Shown here piece by piece: positions 40,007 to 47,895 of a stretch of DNA of 64,000 nucleotides. The position numbers and the translations under genes were made by a program. Numbering within the stretch: the first letter of the stretch is position 1; every line of letters starts with the position of its first letter. Source of the DNA: Akkermansiaceae bacterium UBA2381 (GTDB lineage: Bacteria; Verrucomicrobiota; Verrucomicrobiia; Verrucomicrobiales; DEV007). Location: NCBI GenBank assembly GCA_002344215.1, contig DDSV01000048.1, positions 71,750 through 135,749 of the forward strand, given 5' to 3'. Under the pieces are notes generated by a model, which saw only the letters and a program-made list of their open reading frames with translations, was not told the DNA's origin and did not search any database.

Positions 40007-40692
40007 AAATCCTCGTCGCAGAAGATGACCTGGTCACCCGGGAGGCCCTTTCCGCCTGCTTAAGCGCCGACGGATTCTCGGTCATTGAGGCGGGAAACGG
40101 ACTCGAGGCACTCACTCTCTGGAAAAGTGATCGTCCGGACCTGATCTGTCTCGACATCATGATGCCTGAGATGGACGGCTATGAGGTCTGCCGGAGAATC
40201 CGCGCTGCCAATGACCGGGTTCCCGTCCTCTTTCTGTCCGCCAAAAACGAGGAAATCGATGTCGTCGTCGGGCTTGAGCTGGGGGCGGATGATTTTGTTC
40301 GCAAGCCCTTCGGTCGTCACGAACTGCTCGCCCGCATTCGAAATGCACTCCGGCGCTCTAGCGGGATGGACAAAGCAGGCGGCGGGCGCCAGCGCGAGAC
40401 TTTTGAAATGGGACCAATCACGATCTATCCGAAAGAACTCCGCGCGGAACGCGAAGGAGGGATCATCGAACTGTCCCTTCGCGAGGTATCTATCCTGACA
40501 CTCCTCCACGAATGCCGTGGAGAAGCCGTTGATCGAGATACCCTTCTCGACCGATGCTGGGGTCTCGATTACTTCCCCGAATCGAGAACCCTCGACCAGC
40601 ACATCGCTAAGCTTCGTAAAAAACTTGGCGACGATCCCGCCTCCCCTCAGGTGCTGGAGACGGTTCGTGGTGTCGGGTATCGGTTTCCGTGA
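40003..40692 (+). CDS. OmpR/PhoB-family response regulator
   Basis: A 229-residue regulator. The receiver domain has the acidic pair EDD at residues 7-9, the phosphoacceptor D51 in DLICLDIMMPEMDGYEV, a conserved Ser/Lys switch (LFLSAKNEE) and ELGADDFVRKPF. The C-terminal OmpR-type winged helix (about 130-229) shows ELSLREVSILTLLHECRGEAVDRDTLLD, LDQHIAKLRKKLGDDP and the final VRGVGYRFP. It overlaps the kinase gene by 4 bp. Candidate self-operator: the 11-bp direct repeat at 36974-36995 upstream of the operon. Confidence 0.95.
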   Translation: MKILVAEDDLVTREALSACLSADGFSVIEAGNGLEALTLWKSDRPDLICLDIMMPEMDGYEVCRRIRAANDRVPVLFLSAKNEEIDVVVGLELGADDFVRKPFGRHELLARIRNALRRSSGMDKAGGGRQRETFEMGPITIYPKELRAEREGGIIELSLREVSILTLLHECRGEAVDRDTLLDRCWGLDYFPESRTLDQHIAKLRKKLGDDPASPQVLETVRGVGYRFP

Positions 40693-40702
40693 GCGGGACG
40701 CT

Positions 40703-42097
40703 TCACCTCCCCACCTGCGCCGCGATGCGGTGCATTACTTCGAAGTATTCCCTCAACTCCGCAACCGGCATGGTGAGCGGCGGAGCAACGCGGATGACTT
40801 TGCCGGCGAGGGGACCGAGAAGGTGCACTCCGCGGCCTTCCTCGTCGCCCAGGTAGCAGAGGCGAACGATCTCCTGAGCGACCTGTTCGGCGGTGATGTC
40901 GCCGACGGGCTGGCATTCGATCCCCCAGACAGTACCCTCTCCGCGGACAAACTTGATGGCCGGAAGTTCGTTGAGTTTCACAAGGCACTCCTCGATCGCC
41001 GCGCTGAGAAGGCGGCCCTGTTCGAGCACGTCGGTCTGTTCGAATTCATCGAGGGTCGCGAGGACAGCGGCGCAGCCGAGGGGGTGACCGCTCCAGGTGT
41101 CCGATCCGTCGCCGAAGCTCATGCGGGCGAAGACGTCGGCGCGTCCCACGACGGCGTCGACGGGCATGCCGTTGCCAAGACCTTTGCCGAGGGCGACAAG
41201 GTCGGGCTCGATCCCGTATTCACTGTAGGCATACATCGATCCGGTGCGGCCGAAGTTCGCCTGCACTTCGTCGAGGAAGAAGAGGAGATCGTTTTCCTGA
41301 CAAAACTGCGCCAGCATCTGCATGTATTCCTTCTGCGGATGATACGAGCCACCCCCGCCGAGGTAAGGCTCGGTGATGAGGACGCAGAGGCGGTCGCCGA
41401 ATTCCGCCTTGAGCGCCTCGAGCTCGGCTCGGTAGGGCGCGAGGTCAAGCGGCTCTTTCCGCGCCTCGAGGCTGCGGCATTCCTCCTTGGGAAAGCTGAT
41501 GAAGCGAACGCGGGGATCGCGCTCCTTGTCGGTCTCACTGCCGGTGACAGCGCCCGAGAGTCCCTTCTTCCCATGGAAACCACCGCGCGCCGCGAGGATG
41601 ATCCCATCGCCCTTGGGGCGCTTCGCCAGTCCGGCCCAAAGCCCCTTTTGCACCGCCTCGCTGCCGCTTGCGGCCCAGAGAACCTGCTCGAGACGGGCTC
41701 CGCCGGGAGCAGCCTGGAGATTGGCAAGCAGACGACGGCTCGCCTCAAGTTCGATTTCGGTGACCGCATTGTACGAGGTCAGGGTCACTCCCATGTGGAA
41801 GCCGCTTTCGCCGCAGGCGTCTTCGAGGGCCATGTATTCCATGACGCGTTTCCACCAGCGCTTCGGATTGTGTCCAAGATTCGAAACGAGTACACCCGAG
41901 GTGAAGTCGGCGAGTTTGCGTCCTTCAGGAGTGTAATGATAGGATCCCGCGCTGCGGTGCAGCACCGCCATGCTCGGCGTGCGTGTACGCATACAGGTGG
42001 GCTCGGTCTCAACGAGGTCGTGGCGGAGATGGTTCGAGGTTTCTTCGCCGGTGTGTTCGACGAGGTGGGCAGGGTTTTCGAGCAGGGTAGTGGTCAT
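40703..42097 (-). CDS. Class III PLP-dependent aminotransferase
   Basis: A 464-residue omega-type aminotransferase (PLP fold type I). Typical segments are LADFTSGVLVSNLGHNPK, AASGSEAVQKGLW (phosphate loop), GGFHGKKGLSGAVTG (aromatic stacking region), FFLDEVQANFGRTG (pyridine-N Asp) and VALGKGLGNGMPVDAVVG with the Schiff-base lysine. The family converts amino groups of omega-amino acids, amines or amino sugars; substrate cannot be read from sequence. It follows the Gfo/Idh/MocA oxidoreductase on the same strand (121-bp gap holding a simple repeat), suggesting a dehydrogenate-then-transaminate pathway. Its stop faces the response-regulator stop 10 bp away. A 536-residue antisense frame here is a shadow. 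Confidence 0.87.
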   Translation of the reverse strand: MTTTLLENPAHLVEHTGEETSNHLRHDLVETEPTCMRTRTPSMAVLHRSAGSYHYTPEGRKLADFTSGVLVSNLGHNPKRWWKRVMEYMALEDACGESGFHMGVTLTSYNAVTEIELEASRRLLANLQAAPGGARLEQVLWAASGSEAVQKGLWAGLAKRPKGDGIILAARGGFHGKKGLSGAVTGSETDKERDPRVRFISFPKEECRSLEARKEPLDLAPYRAELEALKAEFGDRLCVLITEPYLGGGGSYHPQKEYMQMLAQFCQENDLLFFLDEVQANFGRTGSMYAYSEYGIEPDLVALGKGLGNGMPVDAVVGRADVFARMSFGDGSDTWSGHPLGCAAVLATLDEFEQTDVLEQGRLLSAAIEECLVKLNELPAIKFVRGEGTVWGIECQPVGDITAEQVAQEIVRLCYLGDEEGRGVHLLGPLAGKVIRVAPPLTMPVAELREYFEVMHRIAAQVGR

Positions 42098-42121
42098 AGG
42101 GTGGGGACGTATTTTCCAAGT

Positions 42122-42207
42122 TCTTAATCCTAATCTTAATCCCTGTCGGACCAGGGCATTTCGTGAGCGGAATGGGATTACGATTAAGATTAAGGATTAA
42201 GATTAAG
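42122..42207. repeat. Simple ATTAAG-type repeat forming an imperfect inverted repeat
   Basis: Left arm CTTAATCCTAATCTTAATCCC (42123-42143, read in two parts) and right arm GGGATTACGATTAAG continuing to 42207 are made of TTAATC/GATTAA units and are near reverse complements. They fill the gap between oxidoreductase and aminotransferase genes and could form an RNA hairpin there. Confidence 0.7.
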
Positions 42208-42218
42208 AGATGAAACGA

Positions 42219-43502
42219 TCAGACGGTGCCGTGATAAAGCATTTCGGGATCGGACTTGCCGGGGAGGAAGAGGGCGAGGCCTCCGGATCGGCCGTTGACT
42301 TCGACAACCGCGTTCGGTTTACCGGAGGCAGCTTTGGCAAGGATGGCTTCCATCGCCTCGACGGCGGCGACGACCTGGCGGTCGGCGGCGAGATCATTGT
42401 AATCGCGGGCAGCCATTTCGGCGAGGCGGGCGGCTCGTCCGCTCTCATCACCGCCGAGTTCGACGTAGGCAACTTCGCGGGCGAAGCGCTCGATCACCTC
42501 AATGCCGTAGCCGCGCCGGCTCCGTTCGCCCCAGGGCTCGAGAAAGCTTCCGTTGTAATGATTGTTGATCGTGGTCTTGAGATCGAGGGGGGTGCGGCCC
42601 TCGACGGTGAGCTCGACGCCACGCTTGCGGCTGTGACCGTTCCAAACGCCGTTATCGAAACGGAATTGCACCTCCTGCTCGACGTAGCCGGGAAAATTGT
42701 CGGGCGTTACCCAGCTCGTGTGGATGTCAAAGGCGGCCTCGCGTCCGCTCTCGCATTCATAGACGAGACGAAGCTGGGTCGAGTCCCAGGTTGGGCCGTC
42801 CTTCGGTCCGACCAGACCCCGTTGACCCGTGCACTGAACACTCTTGAGTCGGCCACCAAAGGTGAAATCGATCAACTTCAAGTAATGGACAGCGACGTAG
42901 GTGCCGGGATTGCGGCCGGTGATCCACGCAGCGAACTGGCTGCCGGAGATCGACTTCGGTTCCAGGAGCGAACAATAGCCGTTGTTCACGTGCGAGAGAA
43001 CCCCGTCGGCGACGAGTGTGCGTAGCTTCTTGTGATCGGGATCGAGAAGCTTGTGGTAGACGACCTTGGCAAGAACGCCTTTTTCTTTCGCGAGAAGTAC
43101 AAGCTGATCGAGCTCGGCCAGGGTCAGGACGGAAGGTTTTTCGATGATGACGTGCCGGCCCGCCTCGATCCCCTGCTTAGCCGCCGCGAAATGTTTATCG
43201 TCGGGCGAAGCGACGCAGAGAAAGTCGATCCCGCTCGCGAGGAGATCACCAACGGCGTTTTCGCCAACGTGATTTCCAAACGCGGCAAGACCGCGGCGCT
43301 TGCCGTAGGCGGCGGCACGATCACCCGTGCGGGTCGCCGCTCCCGCCAGTTCAACCCGGAAGGCTCCGACTGCAGGATCATAGACCCCATGCTGAGCCGC
43401 CTCAAAGAAGGGCGCGTAGGTCTCGTCGAAGATCATGCCCATGCCGACCATGCCGCCGCGGAGAAGAGGAAGGTCGCCGGGAGTTGTAAAAGATTTGCTC
43501 AT
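42219..43502 (-). CDS. Gfo/Idh/MocA-family oxidoreductase
   Basis: A 427-residue NAD(P)-dependent dehydrogenase. The nucleotide-binding fold begins with LLRGGMVGMGMIFDETYAPFFEAA, a variant of the usual G-x-G-x-x-G. The conserved second-strand block IDFLCVASPDDKHFAAAKQGIEAGRHVIIEKPSVLTLAELD contains the E-K-P catalytic lysine motif. The C-terminal half is the alpha/beta substrate domain. The family oxidises sugars, inositols or amino sugars. It is the first gene of a minus-strand unit with the aminotransferase, divergent from a GntR regulator across a palindrome-rich region. Substrate unknown; an amino-sugar or polyol route is plausible from the partner. Confidence 0.88.
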   Translation of the reverse strand: MSKSFTTPGDLPLLRGGMVGMGMIFDETYAPFFEAAQHGVYDPAVGAFRVELAGAATRTGDRAAAYGKRRGLAAFGNHVGENAVGDLLASGIDFLCVASPDDKHFAAAKQGIEAGRHVIIEKPSVLTLAELDQLVLLAKEKGVLAKVVYHKLLDPDHKKLRTLVADGVLSHVNNGYCSLLEPKSISGSQFAAWITGRNPGTYVAVHYLKLIDFTFGGRLKSVQCTGQRGLVGPKDGPTWDSTQLRLVYECESGREAAFDIHTSWVTPDNFPGYVEQEVQFRFDNGVWNGHSRKRGVELTVEGRTPLDLKTTINNHYNGSFLEPWGERSRRGYGIEVIERFAREVAYVELGGDESGRAARLAEMAARDYNDLAADRQVVAAVEAMEAILAKAASGKPNAVVEVNGRSGGLALFLPGKSDPEMLYHGTV

Positions 43503-43516
43503 GGGGAAAGGCGTAA

Positions 43517-43558
43517 GAATTCACTTGAATGAATTCATTTTATGAAGTGTATTCACTT
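43517..43558. promoter_or_regulatory. Operator-like repeats in the GntR / Gfo-Idh-MocA divergent promoter
   Basis: ATTCACTT occurs at 43519-43526 and again at 43551-43558, 32 bp apart (about three turns). AATGAATTCATT (43528-43539) is a perfect 12-bp palindrome and AAGTG-TATT-CACTT (43545-43558) a perfect inverted repeat. They sit 15-56 bp upstream of the oxidoreductase start; the divergent GntR protein is the natural candidate binder. Confidence 0.55.
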
Positions 43559-43736
43559 TACCGTGACTCCTCCCGGTGTCAAATCGAAAAGTTTTTACCT
43601 ACGGCAAGCGGTGCGCTCGCCCTACAGATTCGAGTTCCTCCATGGGGCTTTGTAGGGAGGCCGCCCGCGTTGCCTGTCCAGACGCTCACCCATGCTATTC
43701 TCAACTTTCAATCCGCGCCGCTACCCTGAGCTTTGT

Positions 43737-44405
43737 ATGATCCTTGGCGAGGACATCGTTGATCCTGAGCGTCGTTCCCTCGCTGACGAGGCCCACGACC
43801 GGATTCTCCTGCGTATTGTTAGAGGTGAACTTCCCGTCGGAACTGAGCTGAAGAGCACACGCCTCGCGGAAGAGATGGGAATGAGCCGCACTCCCGTGAT
43901 TCAAGCCCTCGCGCGCCTTACTGCGGACGGCATTGTCAGTCAAAGCCTGAACCTTCGTGCCTCCGTCCGTCCTGGTGCCGAGAACTGGCTTGTCGATGTT
44001 CACCGCACCCGCCAGCTCATTGAGCCCGAGGCGGCTCGATCCTGCGCCGGCCACGTTCCGGAGGCAGTCCTGGGAGATCTCCTTATTCTCCTGCAGGACG
44101 CCAAACCCGTGAAAAGCAGCCACTGGCAGCCGGCGGCCCGATGGTTGGATCAGTCGCTCCACCTCACCATTGCCGAATACTGCGGCAACCTGTCGATGCG
44201 TGAAATCATCCGTCGCTGCTGGAGTTACAAGCGTGTCTCCTACGAGGCTGGAAACGATAGCGACGCCCATTTGCGTGAAGGCTATCGACAGCATGATGCG
44301 ATCCTTCACGCCCTCGCGAACGGGGACGGGAACGAGGCGGCGGCGCTCATGACCAAACATCTCAACGCCGCAGCACGGGGAAAAACCGGGGAAAGAATCG
44401 TTTAG
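43737..44405 (+). CDS. GntR-family regulator, FadR/FCD subfamily
   Basis: About 222 residues from the ATG at 43737 (MILGEDIVDPERRSL); an in-frame ATG at 43692 adds 15 residues, and neither has a good Shine-Dalgarno. The N-terminal winged helix reads ILLRIVRGELPVGTELKST then LAEEMGMSRTPVIQALARL, diagnostic for GntR. The FCD ligand domain follows with candidate metal ligands in WLDQSLHLTIAEYCGN and EGYRQHDAILHALANGDGNEAAALMTKHL. It is divergent from the oxidoreductase/aminotransferase genes and probably represses them until an acidic metabolite or sugar acid is bound. Confidence 0.87.
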   Translation: MILGEDIVDPERRSLADEAHDRILLRIVRGELPVGTELKSTRLAEEMGMSRTPVIQALARLTADGIVSQSLNLRASVRPGAENWLVDVHRTRQLIEPEAARSCAGHVPEAVLGDLLILLQDAKPVKSSHWQPAARWLDQSLHLTIAEYCGNLSMREIIRRCWSYKRVSYEAGNDSDAHLREGYRQHDAILHALANGDGNEAAALMTKHLNAAARGKTGERIV

Positions 44406-44438
44406 ACCTTTCCATCCACGCTTGATCGGATTCGGCGA

Positions 44439-47400
44439 TCACTCGATCCAGATCAGTTTTGTCTTCTCTTCATCAAACGAGTCCATGGAGAGATCGTGAA
44501 CGTTCGGCCCAAGGCTGTTGATTTTTTCAACAACGCCTCCTCCCTTATTTCCCCACGCCCGCCATTCGCCGCTCTCCAGGCGAACCGCACTCAGTTGTTT
44601 GCCAACGCGCAGGGATGTCCCCTTGCCTAGATCTTCCGGAACGATGGTCCACTCACCGCTGTTTGCCGGGCCCGCAAACACTTTACCCTCCTCGTCCATC
44701 GCGAGCCAGTGCTCCGCAAAGGGCGACGTTTCGAATTCCTTCAGCTTTTTCACCGCATTCAACTCCTCGACAAGCGGCGGGTTACCCCGGGGGTGAATTG
44801 CATGGAACTGCCCCTTTTTGTCGCGCGCCATCAAATGGCTCTCTGTCGAATGGAGAGAGACAAGGTCAACCGGAGTATTCTCCAGTTCGACTTTAGCCGC
44901 GCTGCCGCCAGCGTCCGCCCAAACGATCAATTCTCCCGAAGCACGCAGGATGGCAGCGGCGCGAGTGTTGGAAGCGATCGAAACCGCATCCTTAATGCTC
45001 TCAAGGGGTGTTCCCGGAGGATTGACATTATTTTGCTCCACCGGAACTCCGATGGTTCCGTTTTCCCGAAGGCTCATGGAGCAGAAATATCCGAGCGAAA
45101 CGGAAGTGATCTGGCGGTTTTCCCGTTCAGGAGGAGCCAGAAAACCCAACAACTCTCCCTTGGCGGTCAAGGCATGCGACCAGTGAGGTGCCTGATACAC
45201 ACGAACCAGATCGCGGTGATCGGCAAAGTCTGCCAGAAACTCACGCCCGTCGAGGATCAATGGATCGCCGCTACCCCGAACCCCGTATCCCTTAACCCTT
45301 CCTCGCTGCAAATCCGCCAAACCAGCTTCTTCGCCCGCGGGGTCCGCGAGGTCTTTTGACGTAGACGTTACAACGGGAGCTACGGATAGGGCAAGCCCGT
45401 CACGACGGGCAGCGATCCGGGAGCGAAACTCCCTGACGGTTTTGGCTTTCTCGATTTCATTGGCTCGCGTCAGTTCGGTTTCGTAGGCATCGAGAGCGAC
45501 GAGGTATCTTTCGTAGAGCGGAGCAGCGCGGCTGTTGCGCTCGGCCTCAAATTTGGCCAGAGCCGTGCGAAGGGTAGCCCTCAGAGCCTTGAGCGAATCG
45601 GGGAGTGAATCCAGATCCGTGGGAGGAAGTGGTTCCCCCTTTTCCACCCGGCTCTTTTCCCCATCAATGGCGGTGAGTTCGTCGAGCGATCCCCTTTGTT
45701 GTGCTGCCGATCGTGCCCGGGGGATGCCGTTGGACAAATAACTCTGATTCAGCGAGGAAACAGCCGCGAGATATGGCTGTTGTGCTTCGATTTCGTAGCG
45801 GGACTTGAATCCCGATTCGAGTTGGGCGAGGCGGGGGTCGAGGGCGGCGAGTGCGGGCGCCGGTCCCGCCGGGGTTGCTGGAGTCGTGGACGCAGGGGCT
45901 GTGGCAGACTCCAGCGGTCGAAGGCGAATGTGGCGGTAGGCTAACTCGCCGCCATTTCCCTGAAGGGCGATTTTGCCCCTAAGGACGGAAAGGTCGGGCT
46001 TAACCTTGAGCGAGGATCGGGCAACGCTGTCGCGGAAATTCTGGCTCGCCACGTCGTAGGACAAGGCAAGCTGTCCGTTGATCCAATGTTCGCGTTTCGT
46101 GCCTAGGGCAACCACTTTCGCGGTGTTCCACTCTCCGACCGCCTTTGAATGATCCGTCACCGGGAGATCAACTCCAAAAAGGCCGCCGGTGGGCGTCCGA
46201 CCTGAATTGGACGGGTCGGCCAGTTGCATCTCGAAAGCTTCAAGTTCGTTAGATGAAGGAATATGATAAAAGACGCCGCCGTTGCCCCGGTCACCCGTTT
46301 TCCATTCCAGTTCGAGTTCAAAATCGCCCAGCGTCTCCGGCGACCAGAGCGTGGTGCGTTTGGAAGTCGTTGCCTCGTCACCCGAGAACGTCCAGTCTCC
46401 CGAAGCGGGAGTGCCATCACGCAAAGTCCAGGCGGCCAGGGGGTTTTCACCGCCTGGAGAAGGAGCCGGAGTAGCGGGTGTCGGGGTGATGACCATGGCG
46501 GAAAGAGGCGATTCAGGAATCGTCGCATTCGCTACGACCGGGGGCGGAGATGAGGAACCGGCGGCGGGTGGCAGCGCGGGCGCAAGTGCGACAGGATCCG
46601 GGGTTTTCGAGAGAGGTTCCGGCTTGGGGAGTGCGGCAGGAATCGGATGGTTGTTAGCGACCGGCCGATCATCCGGCGATTTGCGAGTTCCGAGTAAGAA
46701 AAATCCTCCAGCCGCCAGTCCTAAGACGCTCGCTCCAAGCGCAATCCAGACGCCCGTGCCGGTTCCAGATCGCCTCGAACCTGTCGCCGCCGGTTTTGCT
46801 GAGCGCGCCGGATCGGAAGCCTTCGGAGGAGGATCAGAAGCTCTCGCGGCTGCGGTCACGGCGGACGAACCTACCAGCAGGGTGCGTTTCGGGGTTGCTG
46901 AAGGAGGAGGGGTGGATGCAATATCGTAAATTGTTGCGCTGATCTCCGAAGCCTGCTGGAAGCGGCTCTCGCGATCCGAATCCATTGCCTTTTCTACTAG
47001 ATCATCGAAGCGCGGATCCAGTCCCGGGACCTGAATCGAGGGCACCTTCCAGGCCCCGCGCGGCACTTTGCCCGTCAGCATCTCATACAACATCACGCCC
47101 ACGGCATACAGATCCGCGCGGTGATCAACCTCCATGTCCGACTCCAGCACCTCAGGAGCGACGTAATCCGGCGTCCCCATCGCCATGTTCGTCATCGTCA
47201 GCTTCGTCTCCACCGTGTCCGACCCGGTGATCTTTGCCAAACCGAAGTCGGCCACCTTCACCTGCCCTTCAAGGGTGATCATGATGTTCGCCGGTTTGAT
47301 ATCCCGATGCACGATCCCTTTGCTGTGGGCATACTGCAGCGCATCACAGATTTGCGACATCCAGGCCGAGACATGAGTCGTCGTCAGTTCTCCGGTCCGG

Positions 47401-47795
47401 ATGAGCCCGTGAAGGTCGCTGCCCTCGACGTACTCCATCACAAAATAAAACTGACCATCACTCGCCTGCCCGAAATCGTAGACCGCAATGATGTTCGGAT
47501 GGCTCAGTTTCGCCATCGCCCGCGCCTCACGCTGAAAACGCTCCGCAAAATGGAAACCCTGCTCCTCTTCGTCCTCGGTCAGGTTCGGTGGCAGGATCTT
47601 GATCGCCACGAGACGGTCGAGACTCTTCTGCCTCGCCTTGTAGACCGCTCCCATGCCCCCGCGACCGAGCATCTCGATGAACTCATACTGATCGAGAATG
47701 ACATCAAGATCACCCGGAGCCGGTGGGACAAAACCACCCTTACCACCGCTTCCTTTGCCTGACTTCGACGCTCCCGTCTCGCTGTTGCTGCTCAT
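44439..47795 (-). CDS. Hanks-type Ser/Thr protein kinase fused to DUF1080 and RCC1-like domains
   Basis: About 1118 residues. The ATG at 47795 is preferred over the open frame back to 47864, which would run through a hairpin. The kinase domain (about 35-300) is complete: P-loop GRGGMGAVYKA, VAIKIL (K66), HRDIKPANIM (H163, D165), DFGLA (183-185), APEVL. A Ser/Ala/Pro-rich linker and one membrane helix (GVWIALGASVLGLAAGGFFLLG) follow. An outside DUF1080 (3-keto-disaccharide hydrolase/LamG-like) domain has GGVFYHIPSS, HWINGQLALSYDV and IALQGNGGELAYRHIRLRPL. A coiled region and a C-terminal RCC1-like beta-propeller (HSHALTAKGELLGF, HLMARDKKGQFH, EHWLAMDEEGKVF) complete it. A sugar-sensing receptor kinase is plausible. 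Confidence 0.9.
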   Translation of the reverse strand: MSSNSETGASKSGKGSGGKGGFVPPAPGDLDVILDQYEFIEMLGRGGMGAVYKARQKSLDRLVAIKILPPNLTEDEEEQGFHFAERFQREARAMAKLSHPNIIAVYDFGQASDGQFYFVMEYVEGSDLHGLIRTGELTTTHVSAWMSQICDALQYAHSKGIVHRDIKPANIMITLEGQVKVADFGLAKITGSDTVETKLTMTNMAMGTPDYVAPEVLESDMEVDHRADLYAVGVMLYEMLTGKVPRGAWKVPSIQVPGLDPRFDDLVEKAMDSDRESRFQQASEISATIYDIASTPPPSATPKRTLLVGSSAVTAAARASDPPPKASDPARSAKPAATGSRRSGTGTGVWIALGASVLGLAAGGFFLLGTRKSPDDRPVANNHPIPAALPKPEPLSKTPDPVALAPALPPAAGSSSPPPVVANATIPESPLSAMVITPTPATPAPSPGGENPLAAWTLRDGTPASGDWTFSGDEATTSKRTTLWSPETLGDFELELEWKTGDRGNGGVFYHIPSSNELEAFEMQLADPSNSGRTPTGGLFGVDLPVTDHSKAVGEWNTAKVVALGTKREHWINGQLALSYDVASQNFRDSVARSSLKVKPDLSVLRGKIALQGNGGELAYRHIRLRPLESATAPASTTPATPAGPAPALAALDPRLAQLESGFKSRYEIEAQQPYLAAVSSLNQSYLSNGIPRARSAAQQRGSLDELTAIDGEKSRVEKGEPLPPTDLDSLPDSLKALRATLRTALAKFEAERNSRAAPLYERYLVALDAYETELTRANEIEKAKTVREFRSRIAARRDGLALSVAPVVTSTSKDLADPAGEEAGLADLQRGRVKGYGVRGSGDPLILDGREFLADFADHRDLVRVYQAPHWSHALTAKGELLGFLAPPERENRQITSVSLGYFCSMSLRENGTIGVPVEQNNVNPPGTPLESIKDAVSIASNTRAAAILRASGELIVWADAGGSAAKVELENTPVDLVSLHSTESHLMARDKKGQFHAIHPRGNPPLVEELNAVKKLKEFETSPFAEHWLAMDEEGKVFAGPANSGEWTIVPEDLGKGTSLRVGKQLSAVRLESGEWRAWGNKGGGVVEKINSLGPNVHDLSMDSFDEEKTKLIWIE

Positions 47796-47803
47796 GAAAC
47801 AAT

Positions 47804-47831
47804 CTTCCGGAACCATAGCTGGTTCCGGAAG
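47804..47831 (-). promoter_or_regulatory. Hairpin covering the kinase ribosome-binding region
   Basis: An 11-bp perfect inverted repeat (CTTCCGGAACC / GGTTCCGGAAG) with a 6-nt loop, ending 8 bp before the kinase ATG at 47795. Its 3' arm contains GGAAG, the only Shine-Dalgarno-like sequence, so folding would mask it. It could instead be a DNA operator. Confidence 0.5.
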
Positions 47832-47895
47832 GCGAGAATAGCACGGCTGGTTTCCGGCTACCAAGAGGAATTCGCTGGCCGAATCCGGGGGATGA

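Noticed and set aside
40517..42127. 536-residue plus-strand frame opposite the aminotransferase
   Set aside because: The opposite strand encodes a complete class III aminotransferase with all key motifs; the plus frame has none and overlaps the response-regulator gene.
42122..42207. Telomere-like or CRISPR-like array
   Set aside because: The units are few, imperfect and inverted, within an intergenic gap; no spacers or associated genes are seen.
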